Positions 7,094-16,009 of a stretch of DNA of 35,949 bases are shown here, in pieces. Source of the stretch: Selenomonadaceae bacterium (GTDB lineage Bacteria > Bacillota > Negativicutes > Selenomonadales > Selenomonadaceae); NCBI GenBank assembly GCA_024698045.1, contig JAILRS010000022.1:1-35949 (forward strand). The letters run 5' to 3'. The stretch's first letter is position 1. Every line of letters begins with the position of its first letter. The notes under the pieces are model-generated. The model was not told the DNA's origin and did no database searches. It saw only the letters and a program-made list of their open reading frames with translations. Made by a program: the position numbers and the translations under genes.

Positions 7094-8686
7094 ATGGAAA
7101 ACAAAGGTATCAGATTTCAAATATTTTTGTTGTTCAGCATAATGGGGATAGTGCCGTTTGTTATCCTCGTTATTGTTGTTGCGTATAATTCCATTAACGA
7201 ATTGGAATCAAATACAAAAGAAACCAGCTTACTGAAAAATGCCATAGTTTCCGAACACGTTTCAAATCTAATCGAAAAAAACAGATGTGTTTTGGATACT
7301 CTTTCTTTGAATCCGCACATACTAGAGTACATAAAAGATCCCACCGAAGAAGGTCGCAAGCACATAGCAGAACTCATGTTAAACAGCAACGAGATTTTTA
7401 ACGACGGGAATTTAATGGCGTTGACCGGTAGTAACGGCTGGCAACTGATTCGCACAGATAATTCTACTTTGGTCAATCTGAAAAGGCGTCGTCATTTTAT
7501 CGAGGGCATGCGCGGCAAACCTTATGTATCGGATATAATTTCGAGTATGTCCACGGGAAAAATGATTATAGTTTTATCCGTGCCGATAATCGACGATTCG
7601 GGCAAGGCGGTCGGTTTGCTTCAACGCAACTATGATTTGAGTGCCCTGCAGGCTTTTGTTAACAATTACGATACCGGTGACGGTTACATAATCGTTTTGG
7701 ATCGCGTCGGGCGCGTCATTTCCCACTCCGAAAAAAACAGTAACATAGGAACGGATATCGCCGTTGATGAGACTTACAAAAAGGTCTTGAACAAAATTTA
7801 CAACACCAACGGCGCAATGTTAATCACCCTGAACAACGAAAAAGTTTTGGCGACTTATTCCCGTAACATTGATACGGGTTGGATGATTATAACGGTTTTG
7901 CCGTATCATTTTATTTTCGGCAAAGTCTATTCGCAGGCGACGATTCTCCTTACCGTCGGATTGCTTGTCATGATAATCGGCGTGGCATTGGCTTATTTCC
8001 TGACAATGCGTGTCACGCAACCGATTATAGAAATTACAAAAGCAGTCGATAAAATTGCCGAGGGTGATACTTCAATCGAGAAACTCGAAATCAATCGTGA
8101 TGACGAGCTTGGCAAAATGGCGGCGGCTTTTAATAAACTTCGTTCCGAACGCGATAACTTCCAACTTGAATCCGAATTGGATAAGCTAACCGAACTGTTT
8201 AACAAAAAGACGATAGAAAATCTCTGCCGCATGAAGTTGAAGACTTTCAGCGAAAACGAAAGCTCCAACATTTTCATGGCGTTCTATATCATTGATTTGG
8301 ATCACTTTAAGGAAGTCAACGATATTTTGGGTCATCAGTTCGGCGACAGAGTTTTGATTGAGTTTTCAAAAGAGCTGAAGAAAATTTTCCGCCCGAACGA
8401 TTGTATCGGAAGATTCGGCGGCGATGAGTTTATCGTTATTCTTGACAGTCTGCCGAATATGGAAGTAGTCATTCGCAAGGCAGAACAGATTAAACAAATC
8501 GCCTATAATCTTACTTTGGACGGAAGAACACATTTTGTCAGCGCAAGTATCGGCATCGCGATTGCTCCCCAAAACGGACGCGATTACGAGACACTTTTCA
8601 GCGCGGCGGACAAAGCTCTTTATCACGTGAAAAACAACGGCAAAAACGGGTATCACTGCAGTTTATTCGACAACGGTAAAAAATAA
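7094..8686 (+). CDS. Membrane diguanylate cyclase (extracytoplasmic sensor, HAMP, GGDEF)
   Basis: This 530-aa protein is predicted to make cyclic di-GMP. A transmembrane helix near 8-30 is followed by an extracytoplasmic sensor of about 240 residues with dCache-like features. A second helix lies at about 280-302, then a HAMP segment with DELGKMAAAFNKL, then a GGDEF domain. The active-site motif GGDEF is intact at 442-446. The product-inhibition I-site RPND is at 433-436, exactly five residues upstream, so feedback control by c-di-GMP is likely. No EAL domain is present. The gene sits between tadC and the tadG-like genes in the same direction, so its product probably controls pilus activity or surface attachment. 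The ribosome binding site is weak. The ligand of the sensor is unknown. Confidence 0.92.
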   Translation: MENKGIRFQIFLLFSIMGIVPFVILVIVVAYNSINELESNTKETSLLKNAIVSEHVSNLIEKNRCVLDTLSLNPHILEYIKDPTEEGRKHIAELMLNSNEIFNDGNLMALTGSNGWQLIRTDNSTLVNLKRRRHFIEGMRGKPYVSDIISSMSTGKMIIVLSVPIIDDSGKAVGLLQRNYDLSALQAFVNNYDTGDGYIIVLDRVGRVISHSEKNSNIGTDIAVDETYKKVLNKIYNTNGAMLITLNNEKVLATYSRNIDTGWMIITVLPYHFIFGKVYSQATILLTVGLLVMIIGVALAYFLTMRVTQPIIEITKAVDKIAEGDTSIEKLEINRDDELGKMAAAFNKLRSERDNFQLESELDKLTELFNKKTIENLCRMKLKTFSENESSNIFMAFYIIDLDHFKEVNDILGHQFGDRVLIEFSKELKKIFRPNDCIGRFGGDEFIVILDSLPNMEVVIRKAEQIKQIAYNLTLDGRTHFVSASIGIAIAPQNGRDYETLFSAADKALYHVKNNGKNGYHCSLFDNGKK

Positions 8687-8800
8687 TAACCCGAAAAATT
8701 TTTCAGCATAAACCACTACAATATTCCCTCCCGATATAATTTAAACTTTTCAGAAGAAATGTTTTATTGATTAACGTTTACCGAAGGGAGGATGTCAATC

Positions 8801-10831
8801 ATGTTCGGAAAAAAATATTTCAATCGGCGCGGACAAGCGTTGGTATTGTACGCCCTTTTAATTCCGTTTTTCTTTTTAATCTTAGGGTTAATAATCGATT
8901 TGGGCTGGTACTTTTACACGGTATCACGCATGCAAAACGCAGCGGACGCGGCCGTAATGGCAGGGGCACATGTTCTGCAAAGTTCCGACGATAGTCTTAC
9001 TGTCGACAAAGTTTATTTGATTCCGGACGACGACGCGAATTTTGCCAAAGCTTTTAAAGCACAGGAAGATTCTTCCGGTACAAATATTGATGACATAGAT
9101 TCCGCAAGTATCGAAGAAGGCAAAACAAAGTCGATGGAATACGTAGAAAAAAATATCAATACAAACAAAAATCTAAACACGGATGAAATGGATTCGGTTG
9201 ATACTTTTCTTGTAGCCGATAAAGGAAACAATTGTTATTATTACGTCGTCAAACTTAAGGAAACAGTCGGGCATCTCTTCCTTAACGGTTTTTTTGAAAA
9301 ATATCCCATGGAAGCGCCGGTTGTTGCCATAGCCAAAATAACTTTGGAAAATATCGGCAGTGTATCTCCCGAAGTTATAGCCAACTGGGAAGTTTACGAT
9401 TATTACAGAAGAACCGACGTCCTAAGAGCCAAGTACGAAGAAATTTTCGGCGAAAAGTTTTACACCAAAGCTTGGAATTTTTTCGCCGATGAAAAAAACC
9501 ATTACACTACAAAAAATAATTTGCGCACGGAAACAGTCAATGTTTTTGATGACGTATCACTCATAGATGACAAAAAAGACCAAAAAGATAAATATTCTGA
9601 TGACAATGTATCATACGGAAATAACGGCAGCAGTGTTAGTCAAACGAATGCAGCAAGTAACGGTATCGACCTAACAAGCTATACTTACAATCCGAGAGGT
9701 AATCCGTATGTCGCGGAAGATTTGGATTCAATTGACATTGACTTCTTTGGCGATATATTTTTTAATGAGTCAAGCGTTTATGTAACGGGAGTAAACTGGG
9801 ATAATGAACTCGGTAAAGATACATTTTCAACAATGAACAGAGATAAAGGCGCAGGAGACAAATTTAAATTTGGCGTAAAAGCATGGTCGGATAATATTCG
9901 GATAATCTCATCAATTAATTTCGACACTCCTTATCCCGTGCGCAATCGCGCCAGAGCCAATGGCGACAATATCGATATCTTATGGGCGCGAATAGAAAGC
10001 GAACCCATGTACAGATATCCGGATAATCCCGAAAAAGGTTATTTGGAGAAATTAAATGTGAAGGACATCCGTCTTTATTGTTCCGTCCGCCAAATCATTA
10101 TAAATTTCAACGAAGATAACACCGGCGAAGATTGTCGCCCGATTGGGATTATCTATACGGGTCCCGAAAAATACGACTACAACACTTACAAAAGTATTTA
10201 CACGCGCGAATATATACGCGATTCGCAGCCCGTTATTCTGAACTTCAAAGCACCGACCAACGCGATAATTTACGTGCCGAACAGTCCCGTAGCAATAATA
10301 GGTAACCCCGAAAACTTCCATGGCTTTATCGTCGCGAAAAGTTACGTACGTTTGAAAACCACGAAGGATTTTGAAGCGGAATTGGCGGCAGATTCTTCAA
10401 AATATGAAAAAGGAACGGATACTTATCAATTGAACACGGCTGTAGAGAATCCTTATTACTCGATATATAATTACGGAAAACTTTTTGCCAATTACAACGA
10501 TATAGAGGAAGTAGAAAAAGAAGTACCCTCGACTTCTCCAAACAGTGTGTTAAAAATATACGGATTTTCCGATAATAATTCGATAATGTCCTGGCGTGAC
10601 AACGGCGAACCGAAAAACATCAAATCCACCTACACGAAAATTACGAAAATCGAAAGCGACGGCGATATAGAAATGTATATTGACGACTACAGCAACGTTC
10701 AATATATGCCGATTGATTCGCCGCCTAAAAGTTGCGGGACATTTAAATCATTCAACGTCAACAAAATATATTCGGATAACTACAAACTCCGCCAAAACGT
10801 CAATGACAATTTATTCATAAGCGGCCGATAA
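8801..10831 (+). CDS. TadG-like large pilus-associated protein, copy 1
   Basis: This 676-aa protein starts with the Tad (TadE/G-like) N-terminus RGQALVLYALLIPFFF and DLGWYFYTVSRMQNAADAA, one membrane anchor followed by a coiled region. It lacks the Glu at +5 needed for prepilin processing. The rest is a large extracytoplasmic region with a beta-rich C-terminal part. No MIDAS (DxSxS) motif was seen, so it is not the von Willebrand type of TadG. The segment IYVPNSPVAI followed by GFIVAKSYVRLKT resembles the beta-helix-like region of some surface anchors. The start at 8801 is preferred over ATG 8792, because the AGGGAGG site (8785-8791) abuts 8792 and both paralogues begin the same way. Function as a pilus tip or adhesin is inferred. 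Confidence 0.8.
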   Translation: MFGKKYFNRRGQALVLYALLIPFFFLILGLIIDLGWYFYTVSRMQNAADAAVMAGAHVLQSSDDSLTVDKVYLIPDDDANFAKAFKAQEDSSGTNIDDIDSASIEEGKTKSMEYVEKNINTNKNLNTDEMDSVDTFLVADKGNNCYYYVVKLKETVGHLFLNGFFEKYPMEAPVVAIAKITLENIGSVSPEVIANWEVYDYYRRTDVLRAKYEEIFGEKFYTKAWNFFADEKNHYTTKNNLRTETVNVFDDVSLIDDKKDQKDKYSDDNVSYGNNGSSVSQTNAASNGIDLTSYTYNPRGNPYVAEDLDSIDIDFFGDIFFNESSVYVTGVNWDNELGKDTFSTMNRDKGAGDKFKFGVKAWSDNIRIISSINFDTPYPVRNRARANGDNIDILWARIESEPMYRYPDNPEKGYLEKLNVKDIRLYCSVRQIIINFNEDNTGEDCRPIGIIYTGPEKYDYNTYKSIYTREYIRDSQPVILNFKAPTNAIIYVPNSPVAIIGNPENFHGFIVAKSYVRLKTTKDFEAELAADSSKYEKGTDTYQLNTAVENPYYSIYNYGKLFANYNDIEEVEKEVPSTSPNSVLKIYGFSDNNSIMSWRDNGEPKNIKSTYTKITKIESDGDIEMYIDDYSNVQYMPIDSPPKSCGTFKSFNVNKIYSDNYKLRQNVNDNLFISGR

Positions 10832-10949
10832 ATTGCCACCGTTTCCGAATACTGTTAAATGTCACATCCGACGGTCACTATCATTATTCTCAGCAATAAT
10901 ACTTTCAATTTTTTTCGTGATGTGAAAAGTATTCAAAGGGGCGATTATC

Positions 10950-13049
10950 ATGTTAAAAACATTTTTTAATCAGCGCGGACAGGCATTGGTATTGTATGCT
11001 TTTTTAATCATCGTTTTCTTTTCTCTCTTAGGTTTGGTAGTTGATTTAGGTTGGTACTTTTACACGGTATCACGCATGCAAAACGCGGCGGACGCAGCGG
11101 TATTAGTCGGAGCACGGAATTTGAAAGAATCCAATGCAATCGCGGGCGTTTCAAAAATCTCTTTGATTTCACATAAGGATGAGACTTTTGCCCAAGTTTA
11201 TTGGGAAGAAAAGGGGGCAAACAATTCCGCAAGCAATACAACTTCATCAAGCGGCACCGCAAATATCGACACTGCGCAGAGTAACGAAATGGCTGTCGAA
11301 TACGTGGAAAAAAATATCGATACAAAGAAAAATTTGAACACAGATGAAATGGATTCGATAGAAACTTCCCTTGTATACGATGCCGGAAACAGTTGTTATT
11401 ATTACGTCGTTCGGCTTGAAGAAACAGTCGGGCATCTATTCCTTAAAAGTGATATTTTCCCCAGTATGAAAGCCCCTGTCACCGCTGTCGCAAAACTGGA
11501 AGTTCAAACGGAGGACACTTCCGGTTTGATTGATGCTCTTGAAGATGCCAAGAGAAACAATGTCATAATCGGTAACTGGGAAATTCAAAATTGGTACAAG
11601 AAAGCTTCTAACGAGTTACTCGCTGTATACAAAAAATCTATGGGTTTTGATTTTTATATGGGCAAATGGAATTTCTATGAAATAGCAGAAGTTTGTCATA
11701 ACGGAGATGATTTATATCGTACTGAAAATATAAACGTCAAACCCACCACTGCTAAGGGAACCGCTGCCAATGGTAATAAAAAATATACAAACGAAGATGT
11801 TCAATCTCTGGGCATAGACTTTGTCGCCGATGTTACATTTGATACCAAAAGCGTATATTTCACCGGTGTTAACTGGGATTTGCCTCTTGGTTTTGACAGA
11901 GGAACTAAGATACGATTGACAAATTATGATAATGGTAAGAGAGTAGATTACGGGGCGAAGGCATATCAATATCATACGCGTATTCACTCCACCGTTAATT
12001 TTAACGAGTCTTATCCCGAGCGATCCAGTTTCAAAAAAGAAAATCCTAACTTGAGAGATATTTTATGGGTACGCATCGAAAGTGAACCTATGTTAAAAAA
12101 TCCCGATAACCCCAATAAACCTACAGAAGCGTTGCCGGGTGGTTTCGGTAAAAATGACGGTAAATCGGATTATCGTGTATTCAGTTCCGTTCGTCAGTTG
12201 ACTTTCAATTTTAACGAAGCCAATACGGACGAGACCGAAAGACTGCTTGGTATTTTTTACGACGGTCCCGAAAGATATAACAATAAATTCGATAAACATA
12301 TTCGCGACTCGTTACCTGTTATCTTGAATTTCAAAGCCGATTCGGATGTTTTTATTTACATGCCGAACAGCCCCGCGGTTATAGTGAATCATGGCAAAAC
12401 GTTCAGAGGATTCATTGTTGCAAAAAGTTTTATGCGCTTTAAAACCAAAGAGGATTTTGAGAACGAAAACTATACCGAAATCGAAAAGGGCATGGTGTAT
12501 CAAGCGAACACTGCCGTAAAAAATCCTTACTACGGTACATATCATTACGGGCTTAAATTCTTTGACAAATATGCTAAATCTACTTTGGTCGAAAATGTAT
12601 CCGACGAACAAGTTTCCTCCCTTTTGGCAGATATTGACAAAACTGTAACACTTGCAGAAACGGACGTTACCGGCACCGAAAACAGATATTATTTATACAG
12701 AGACAAAACCACCAATGATATATTGATGTCGTACAGAAATAATCTTGAGCCGTTTGACTATAATACAGCGTACACGCGTTCGGGCGATAATACCGGCAAA
12801 GAGTTGATAACCTACAAAGACGCCAACGGAAATACCCCGACAATAAAATATACCTACAAAAAAGTTACGCGCGAAGACGGTTTAAGTTTCTTCGTCGACG
12901 ACTACGGCAATGTTCAATATGCTCCTTTGGATTCTCTTTCCGATTACAAAAACTACGAATACAGCACTTTCGGATTCACAACGTTTACCACTCATGATTA
13001 TGAAATTCCGCAAAATTTAGGTAGTGCCATATTGTACAGCGGTAAATGA
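10950..13049 (+). CDS. TadG-like large pilus-associated protein, copy 2
   Basis: This 699-aa paralogue of the preceding gene has the same Tad N-terminus (RGQALVLYAFLIIVFF, then DLGWYFYTVSRMQNAADAA) and a long extracytoplasmic region. A 35-nt stretch in the N-terminal part (11052-11086) is identical in DNA to copy 1 (8906-8940). Residues about 115-170 also follow copy 1 closely (YVEKNI, NLNTDEMDS, YYYVV, ETVGHLFL). The middle part lacks the block shared by copies 1 and 3. Shared C-terminal motifs include FTGVNWD, LWVRIESEP, YMPNSPAV, GFIVAKSFMRFKT and DDYGNVQYAPLDS. A good AGGGG ribosome binding site lies upstream. The 118-nt gap before it holds weak promoter-like hexamers (TTGCCA 10833, TTAAAT 10855). 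Confidence 0.8.
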   Translation: MLKTFFNQRGQALVLYAFLIIVFFSLLGLVVDLGWYFYTVSRMQNAADAAVLVGARNLKESNAIAGVSKISLISHKDETFAQVYWEEKGANNSASNTTSSSGTANIDTAQSNEMAVEYVEKNIDTKKNLNTDEMDSIETSLVYDAGNSCYYYVVRLEETVGHLFLKSDIFPSMKAPVTAVAKLEVQTEDTSGLIDALEDAKRNNVIIGNWEIQNWYKKASNELLAVYKKSMGFDFYMGKWNFYEIAEVCHNGDDLYRTENINVKPTTAKGTAANGNKKYTNEDVQSLGIDFVADVTFDTKSVYFTGVNWDLPLGFDRGTKIRLTNYDNGKRVDYGAKAYQYHTRIHSTVNFNESYPERSSFKKENPNLRDILWVRIESEPMLKNPDNPNKPTEALPGGFGKNDGKSDYRVFSSVRQLTFNFNEANTDETERLLGIFYDGPERYNNKFDKHIRDSLPVILNFKADSDVFIYMPNSPAVIVNHGKTFRGFIVAKSFMRFKTKEDFENENYTEIEKGMVYQANTAVKNPYYGTYHYGLKFFDKYAKSTLVENVSDEQVSSLLADIDKTVTLAETDVTGTENRYYLYRDKTTNDILMSYRNNLEPFDYNTAYTRSGDNTGKELITYKDANGNTPTIKYTYKKVTREDGLSFFVDDYGNVQYAPLDSLSDYKNYEYSTFGFTTFTTHDYEIPQNLGSAILYSGK

Positions 13050-13161
13050 TTAAACCTTTGGCGGTCTTTGCAAGCACACAGGTTTAAAAATATTTTGGGA
13101 GAATATACCGGCCTGTCGCGTTTGTTCATCTACGAGATTTATTTGTAAGGAGAGTTTTACA

Positions 13162-15201
13162 ATGTTTGTCAGGAAATTTAAACAGCGCGGACAGGCTATG
13201 GTAATGTATGCCTTTTTAATTCCGATATTCTTCCTGTTAATAGGTTTTGTAGTTGATTTCGGTTGGTATTTCTACAAAGTATCGCGAATGCAAAACGCGG
13301 CAGATGCGGCTGTAATTGTCGGGGCTCAAAATTTAAGTTTAAGTTCGTCTTCGGATTCGACCACGGAAATAACTTTGATTCAGAATCAATTCAAAGATGA
13401 TAACATAGAAGAAGTCACTGCTTCGTCTAAAAAAGAAGAAATAGTCAACCTTTATAAACAGTTGGAGTCGCAAATATACAATGGTAATGAATATGCCGCC
13501 AATTATGCGCAGAAAAATTTATCGGACGACGATGATATTCCCTCAATCAGTGTTGATATCTCTTCGGAAACGGGCGAAAGATATTACACTTTGGTTGACG
13601 GCAGAGCCGATAATTTTCGTTCGGCCGTCTTGACCACAAAGCTCTATCAAGACCAAACCGACAAGAATACTTATTACTACAGAGTCTCGATTGAAGAAAA
13701 TGTCGGGCATCTTTTCCTTAAAGGTTTTTCAAGCTTATTGCCAACCGGTGCGCCTGTTGCCTCCGTCGTTAAAATGGTTGTGGATACGCAACCCGTTACG
13801 GAAGTAGTAACCGAAGAGGAACAGGAAGAAATCGAAGAAGTATTCAACTCCAACATGATTTTGGGTAACTGGGAAGTACAAAATTATTACAGACAAAACG
13901 CCGACCGAAGAGCATTATACGAACAAGTTTTCGGCACGCCCTTTTACGACAGAGCATGGAATATGTTTTCAGATCACTACATTCATTACACGAAAGGCGA
14001 TTGGTTCCGCACCGAAACTGTGAATATATTCGACGACGTTGTAATAAGTAATCCTGATGTCGGTACAAAAAATATGTACGACTCAAGCAATGTATCGTAC
14101 GGGAGCAAAGGGAGCAGTGTTGATAAAACGGCGGCGGCGTGTAACGGTATCGACAATACAAGCTATACTTACAATGTAGCCGGCAATCCATATTCCGCGG
14201 AAGATTTGGATTCGATTGACATTGACTTTGAAGCCGAAATGGAATTTAACGCAAACAGTCCTTATGTCACGGGTGTCGATTGGGATTTACAACTTGGTAC
14301 ATATGAATGGCGCGACGTTCATGCTTCAGGTTGGACGGGTAGCACGCAAGCCAAAAATGACGGTTCAAAATATTGGTGGGTAAATCATATGCGAATACAT
14401 TCCACCTTGAATTTTGACACGCCTTATCCCGTACGCCAGCGCGCTAAAGACAGTGGCGATGATATAGACGTCTTGTGGGTACGTATTGAAAGTGAACCTA
14501 TGTATCGTTATCCGTGTAGTCCCGCTACGCCGAGCGTAAACGATTACCGCAAGGAAGTCAGAAATTACAATTCGGTTCGCCAATTGTTTTTAAACTTTAA
14601 CGAAGACAGTACCGTTGATGATGTTCGTCCCCTGGCGATTTTCTATGACGGTCCCGAAAGATACGACACAACCAACGATTTACGTGCCTCAAAGCCCGTC
14701 ATAATTAATCTCAAAGCGAATACCAATGCAATTCTTTATCTGCCGAACAGCCCCGTAGTTTTTAACGGCAACGGCTATGATTTCAACGGCTTTATCGTTG
14801 CGAAAAGTTATATACGTTTGAAAACGGCGGCGGATTTTGAAGCGGAGTTGGAAGAAAATCCCGGTAAGTACACCAGGAAGGGCGACGATTATTATTCCAC
14901 GGAGGAAGTTGACAACCCCTACTATTCGACGACACACACCGGTTACGACGCGAACGGAAATTTAGTCACATACAATCGCGACAACGGTGAGCCGAAGAAA
15001 ATCAAATATATCTACAAGAAAGTAAAGAGCGGCGGCATTGACGTTTATATCGACGACTACGGCAATGTTCAGTACATGGATTTGGAAAATCCGCCCAAAA
15101 ATTACGGTAAGTATAATACTTTCGGCAGAACGAATTTCACGACGCATAACTACGAAGTTAAAAAGAGTTCCGCCTATAACTTGTTGTTGAGTAGTAACTA
15201 A
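13162..15201 (+). CDS. TadG-like large pilus-associated protein, copy 3
   Basis: This 679-aa third tandem paralogue begins RGQAMVMYAFLIPIFF with DFGWYFYKVSRMQNAADAA, again without Glu at +5. An insertion rich in acidic residues lies at about 90-135. The middle part matches copy 1 (SNVSYG, GSSV, NGID, TSYTYN, AEDLDSIDIDF). The last 30 residues match copy 2 better (FTTHNYE against FTTHDYE). The conserved YLPNSPVVFN and GFIVAKSYIRLKT block is present. An AAGGAGAG ribosome binding site precedes the ATG. It is the last gene of the locus and is followed by a terminator. The role is unproven; a surface-exposed minor pilin or adhesin is the best guess. Confidence 0.8.
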   Translation: MFVRKFKQRGQAMVMYAFLIPIFFLLIGFVVDFGWYFYKVSRMQNAADAAVIVGAQNLSLSSSSDSTTEITLIQNQFKDDNIEEVTASSKKEEIVNLYKQLESQIYNGNEYAANYAQKNLSDDDDIPSISVDISSETGERYYTLVDGRADNFRSAVLTTKLYQDQTDKNTYYYRVSIEENVGHLFLKGFSSLLPTGAPVASVVKMVVDTQPVTEVVTEEEQEEIEEVFNSNMILGNWEVQNYYRQNADRRALYEQVFGTPFYDRAWNMFSDHYIHYTKGDWFRTETVNIFDDVVISNPDVGTKNMYDSSNVSYGSKGSSVDKTAAACNGIDNTSYTYNVAGNPYSAEDLDSIDIDFEAEMEFNANSPYVTGVDWDLQLGTYEWRDVHASGWTGSTQAKNDGSKYWWVNHMRIHSTLNFDTPYPVRQRAKDSGDDIDVLWVRIESEPMYRYPCSPATPSVNDYRKEVRNYNSVRQLFLNFNEDSTVDDVRPLAIFYDGPERYDTTNDLRASKPVIINLKANTNAILYLPNSPVVFNGNGYDFNGFIVAKSYIRLKTAADFEAELEENPGKYTRKGDDYYSTEEVDNPYYSTTHTGYDANGNLVTYNRDNGEPKKIKYIYKKVKSGGIDVYIDDYGNVQYMDLENPPKNYGKYNTFGRTNFTTHNYEVKKSSAYNLLLSSN

Positions 15202-15219
15202 TCGACAAACTAAATTAAA

Positions 15220-15256
15220 AACTCCCGCGACGAATTTTATCGCAGGAGTTTTTTTA
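15220..15256. terminator. Bidirectional terminator between the Tad locus and flavodoxin genes
   Basis: AACTCC (15220-15225) and GCGA (15227-15230) pair with TCGC (15240-15243) and GGAGTT (15245-15250), leaving a single C-A mismatch. Seven or more T follow on the plus strand. A run of A before the stem gives a T tract on the minus strand. It sits between convergent genes and can serve both. Confidence 0.85.
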
Positions 15257-15267
15257 TTGACCGAAAT

Positions 15268-15909
15268 TTATTCCGCAACGTCAATGTCTAAACGTTTGAG
15301 ATTTTTGACGACAATTGATTCTGTTTGGGATTTATCTTGCTGAACGCCGGTACCGATAATGTCAAAGCCGTCAAGAATCGCCGCGCCGCGGCATGCCCTC
15401 GTAATTTCGTTCGGTGTGGAGCCTAAACCGCTACCGCCGTGAGTACAAAACGGGACAACTTTTTTGCCGTTGAAATCGTTGTTCTCAAGGAAAGTCAAAA
15501 CAACGCGCGGCACCGAACTTAACCAGATGGGATAGCCAACGAAAATCATGTCATACTGCGCAAAATTTTCCACGTTCCCGACAAATTCCGGTCTTGCGTT
15601 TACTTCGAGTTCTCTTTTTGCGACTTCGACACAAGCTTCGTATTCGTTCGGGTAGGGATTGACAGGTTTAATTTCAAAAATATCGCCGCCCGTCTTCTGC
15701 GCAATGATATCCGCTACGATTGCCGTATTGCCTTTGGTTATGTTGTTACCGTGAGTTTCGCCCGTACGTGAAAAGTAAACGACCAAAATTTTTCCGATAG
15801 GTTTATCTTTGCCGTCCGCCGTAGTATCGTTGGGCGTTTTATTGCCGCCTCCGCAACCTGTTACCAATACGATTGCCATCAGCAATACCAACGCCAAAAT
15901 CTTTTTCAT
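15268..15909 (-). CDS. Exported flavodoxin-like lipoprotein
   Basis: This 213-aa protein has a lipoprotein signal peptide (MKKILALVLLMAIVLVTGC) with lipobox LVTGC, so the mature N-terminal Cys should be lipid-anchored. A Gly/Asn/Thr-rich linker is followed by a flavodoxin domain of the Flavodoxin_4 type. It has the FMN phosphate loop (YFSRTGET), IFVGYPIW and CTHGGSGLG. The domain appears complete. It would act as an electron carrier or FMN-dependent reductase outside the cytoplasm; the partner is unknown. The ribosome binding site is GCGGAGG. It shares about half its residues with the next flavodoxin gene, which suggests a local duplication followed by a change of export route. Confidence 0.88.
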   Translation of the reverse strand: MKKILALVLLMAIVLVTGCGGGNKTPNDTTADGKDKPIGKILVVYFSRTGETHGNNITKGNTAIVADIIAQKTGGDIFEIKPVNPYPNEYEACVEVAKRELEVNARPEFVGNVENFAQYDMIFVGYPIWLSSVPRVVLTFLENNDFNGKKVVPFCTHGGSGLGSTPNEITRACRGAAILDGFDIIGTGVQQDKSQTESIVVKNLKRLDIDVAE

Positions 15910-15973
15910 GTCATTACCTCCGCAAAGTTTTTAAACAGTCGGGCGGATTTGTTCCTACACAACTCTTGATTTT

Positions 15974-16002
15974 ATTCTACACATGACATTTATTTTTAGC
16001 AA
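15974..16002 (-). promoter_or_regulatory. Promoter for the lipoprotein flavodoxin
   Basis: Read on the minus strand, TTGCTA (15997-16002), a 17-nt spacer and TAGAAT (15974-15979) form a sigma-70-like promoter. It lies between the two flavodoxin genes, so the lipoprotein gene may be transcribed separately. Confidence 0.5.
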
Positions 16003-16009
16003 GATAATT

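Noticed and set aside
8735..8740. TATAAT before the first tadG-like gene as a promoter
   Set aside because: The -10 box is perfect, but no acceptable -35 box or extended -10 was found at the right distance.
13068..13096. TTGCAA-N17-TATTTT before the third tadG-like gene as a promoter
   Set aside because: Each box matches only 4 of 6 positions, too weak to list in this AT-rich background.
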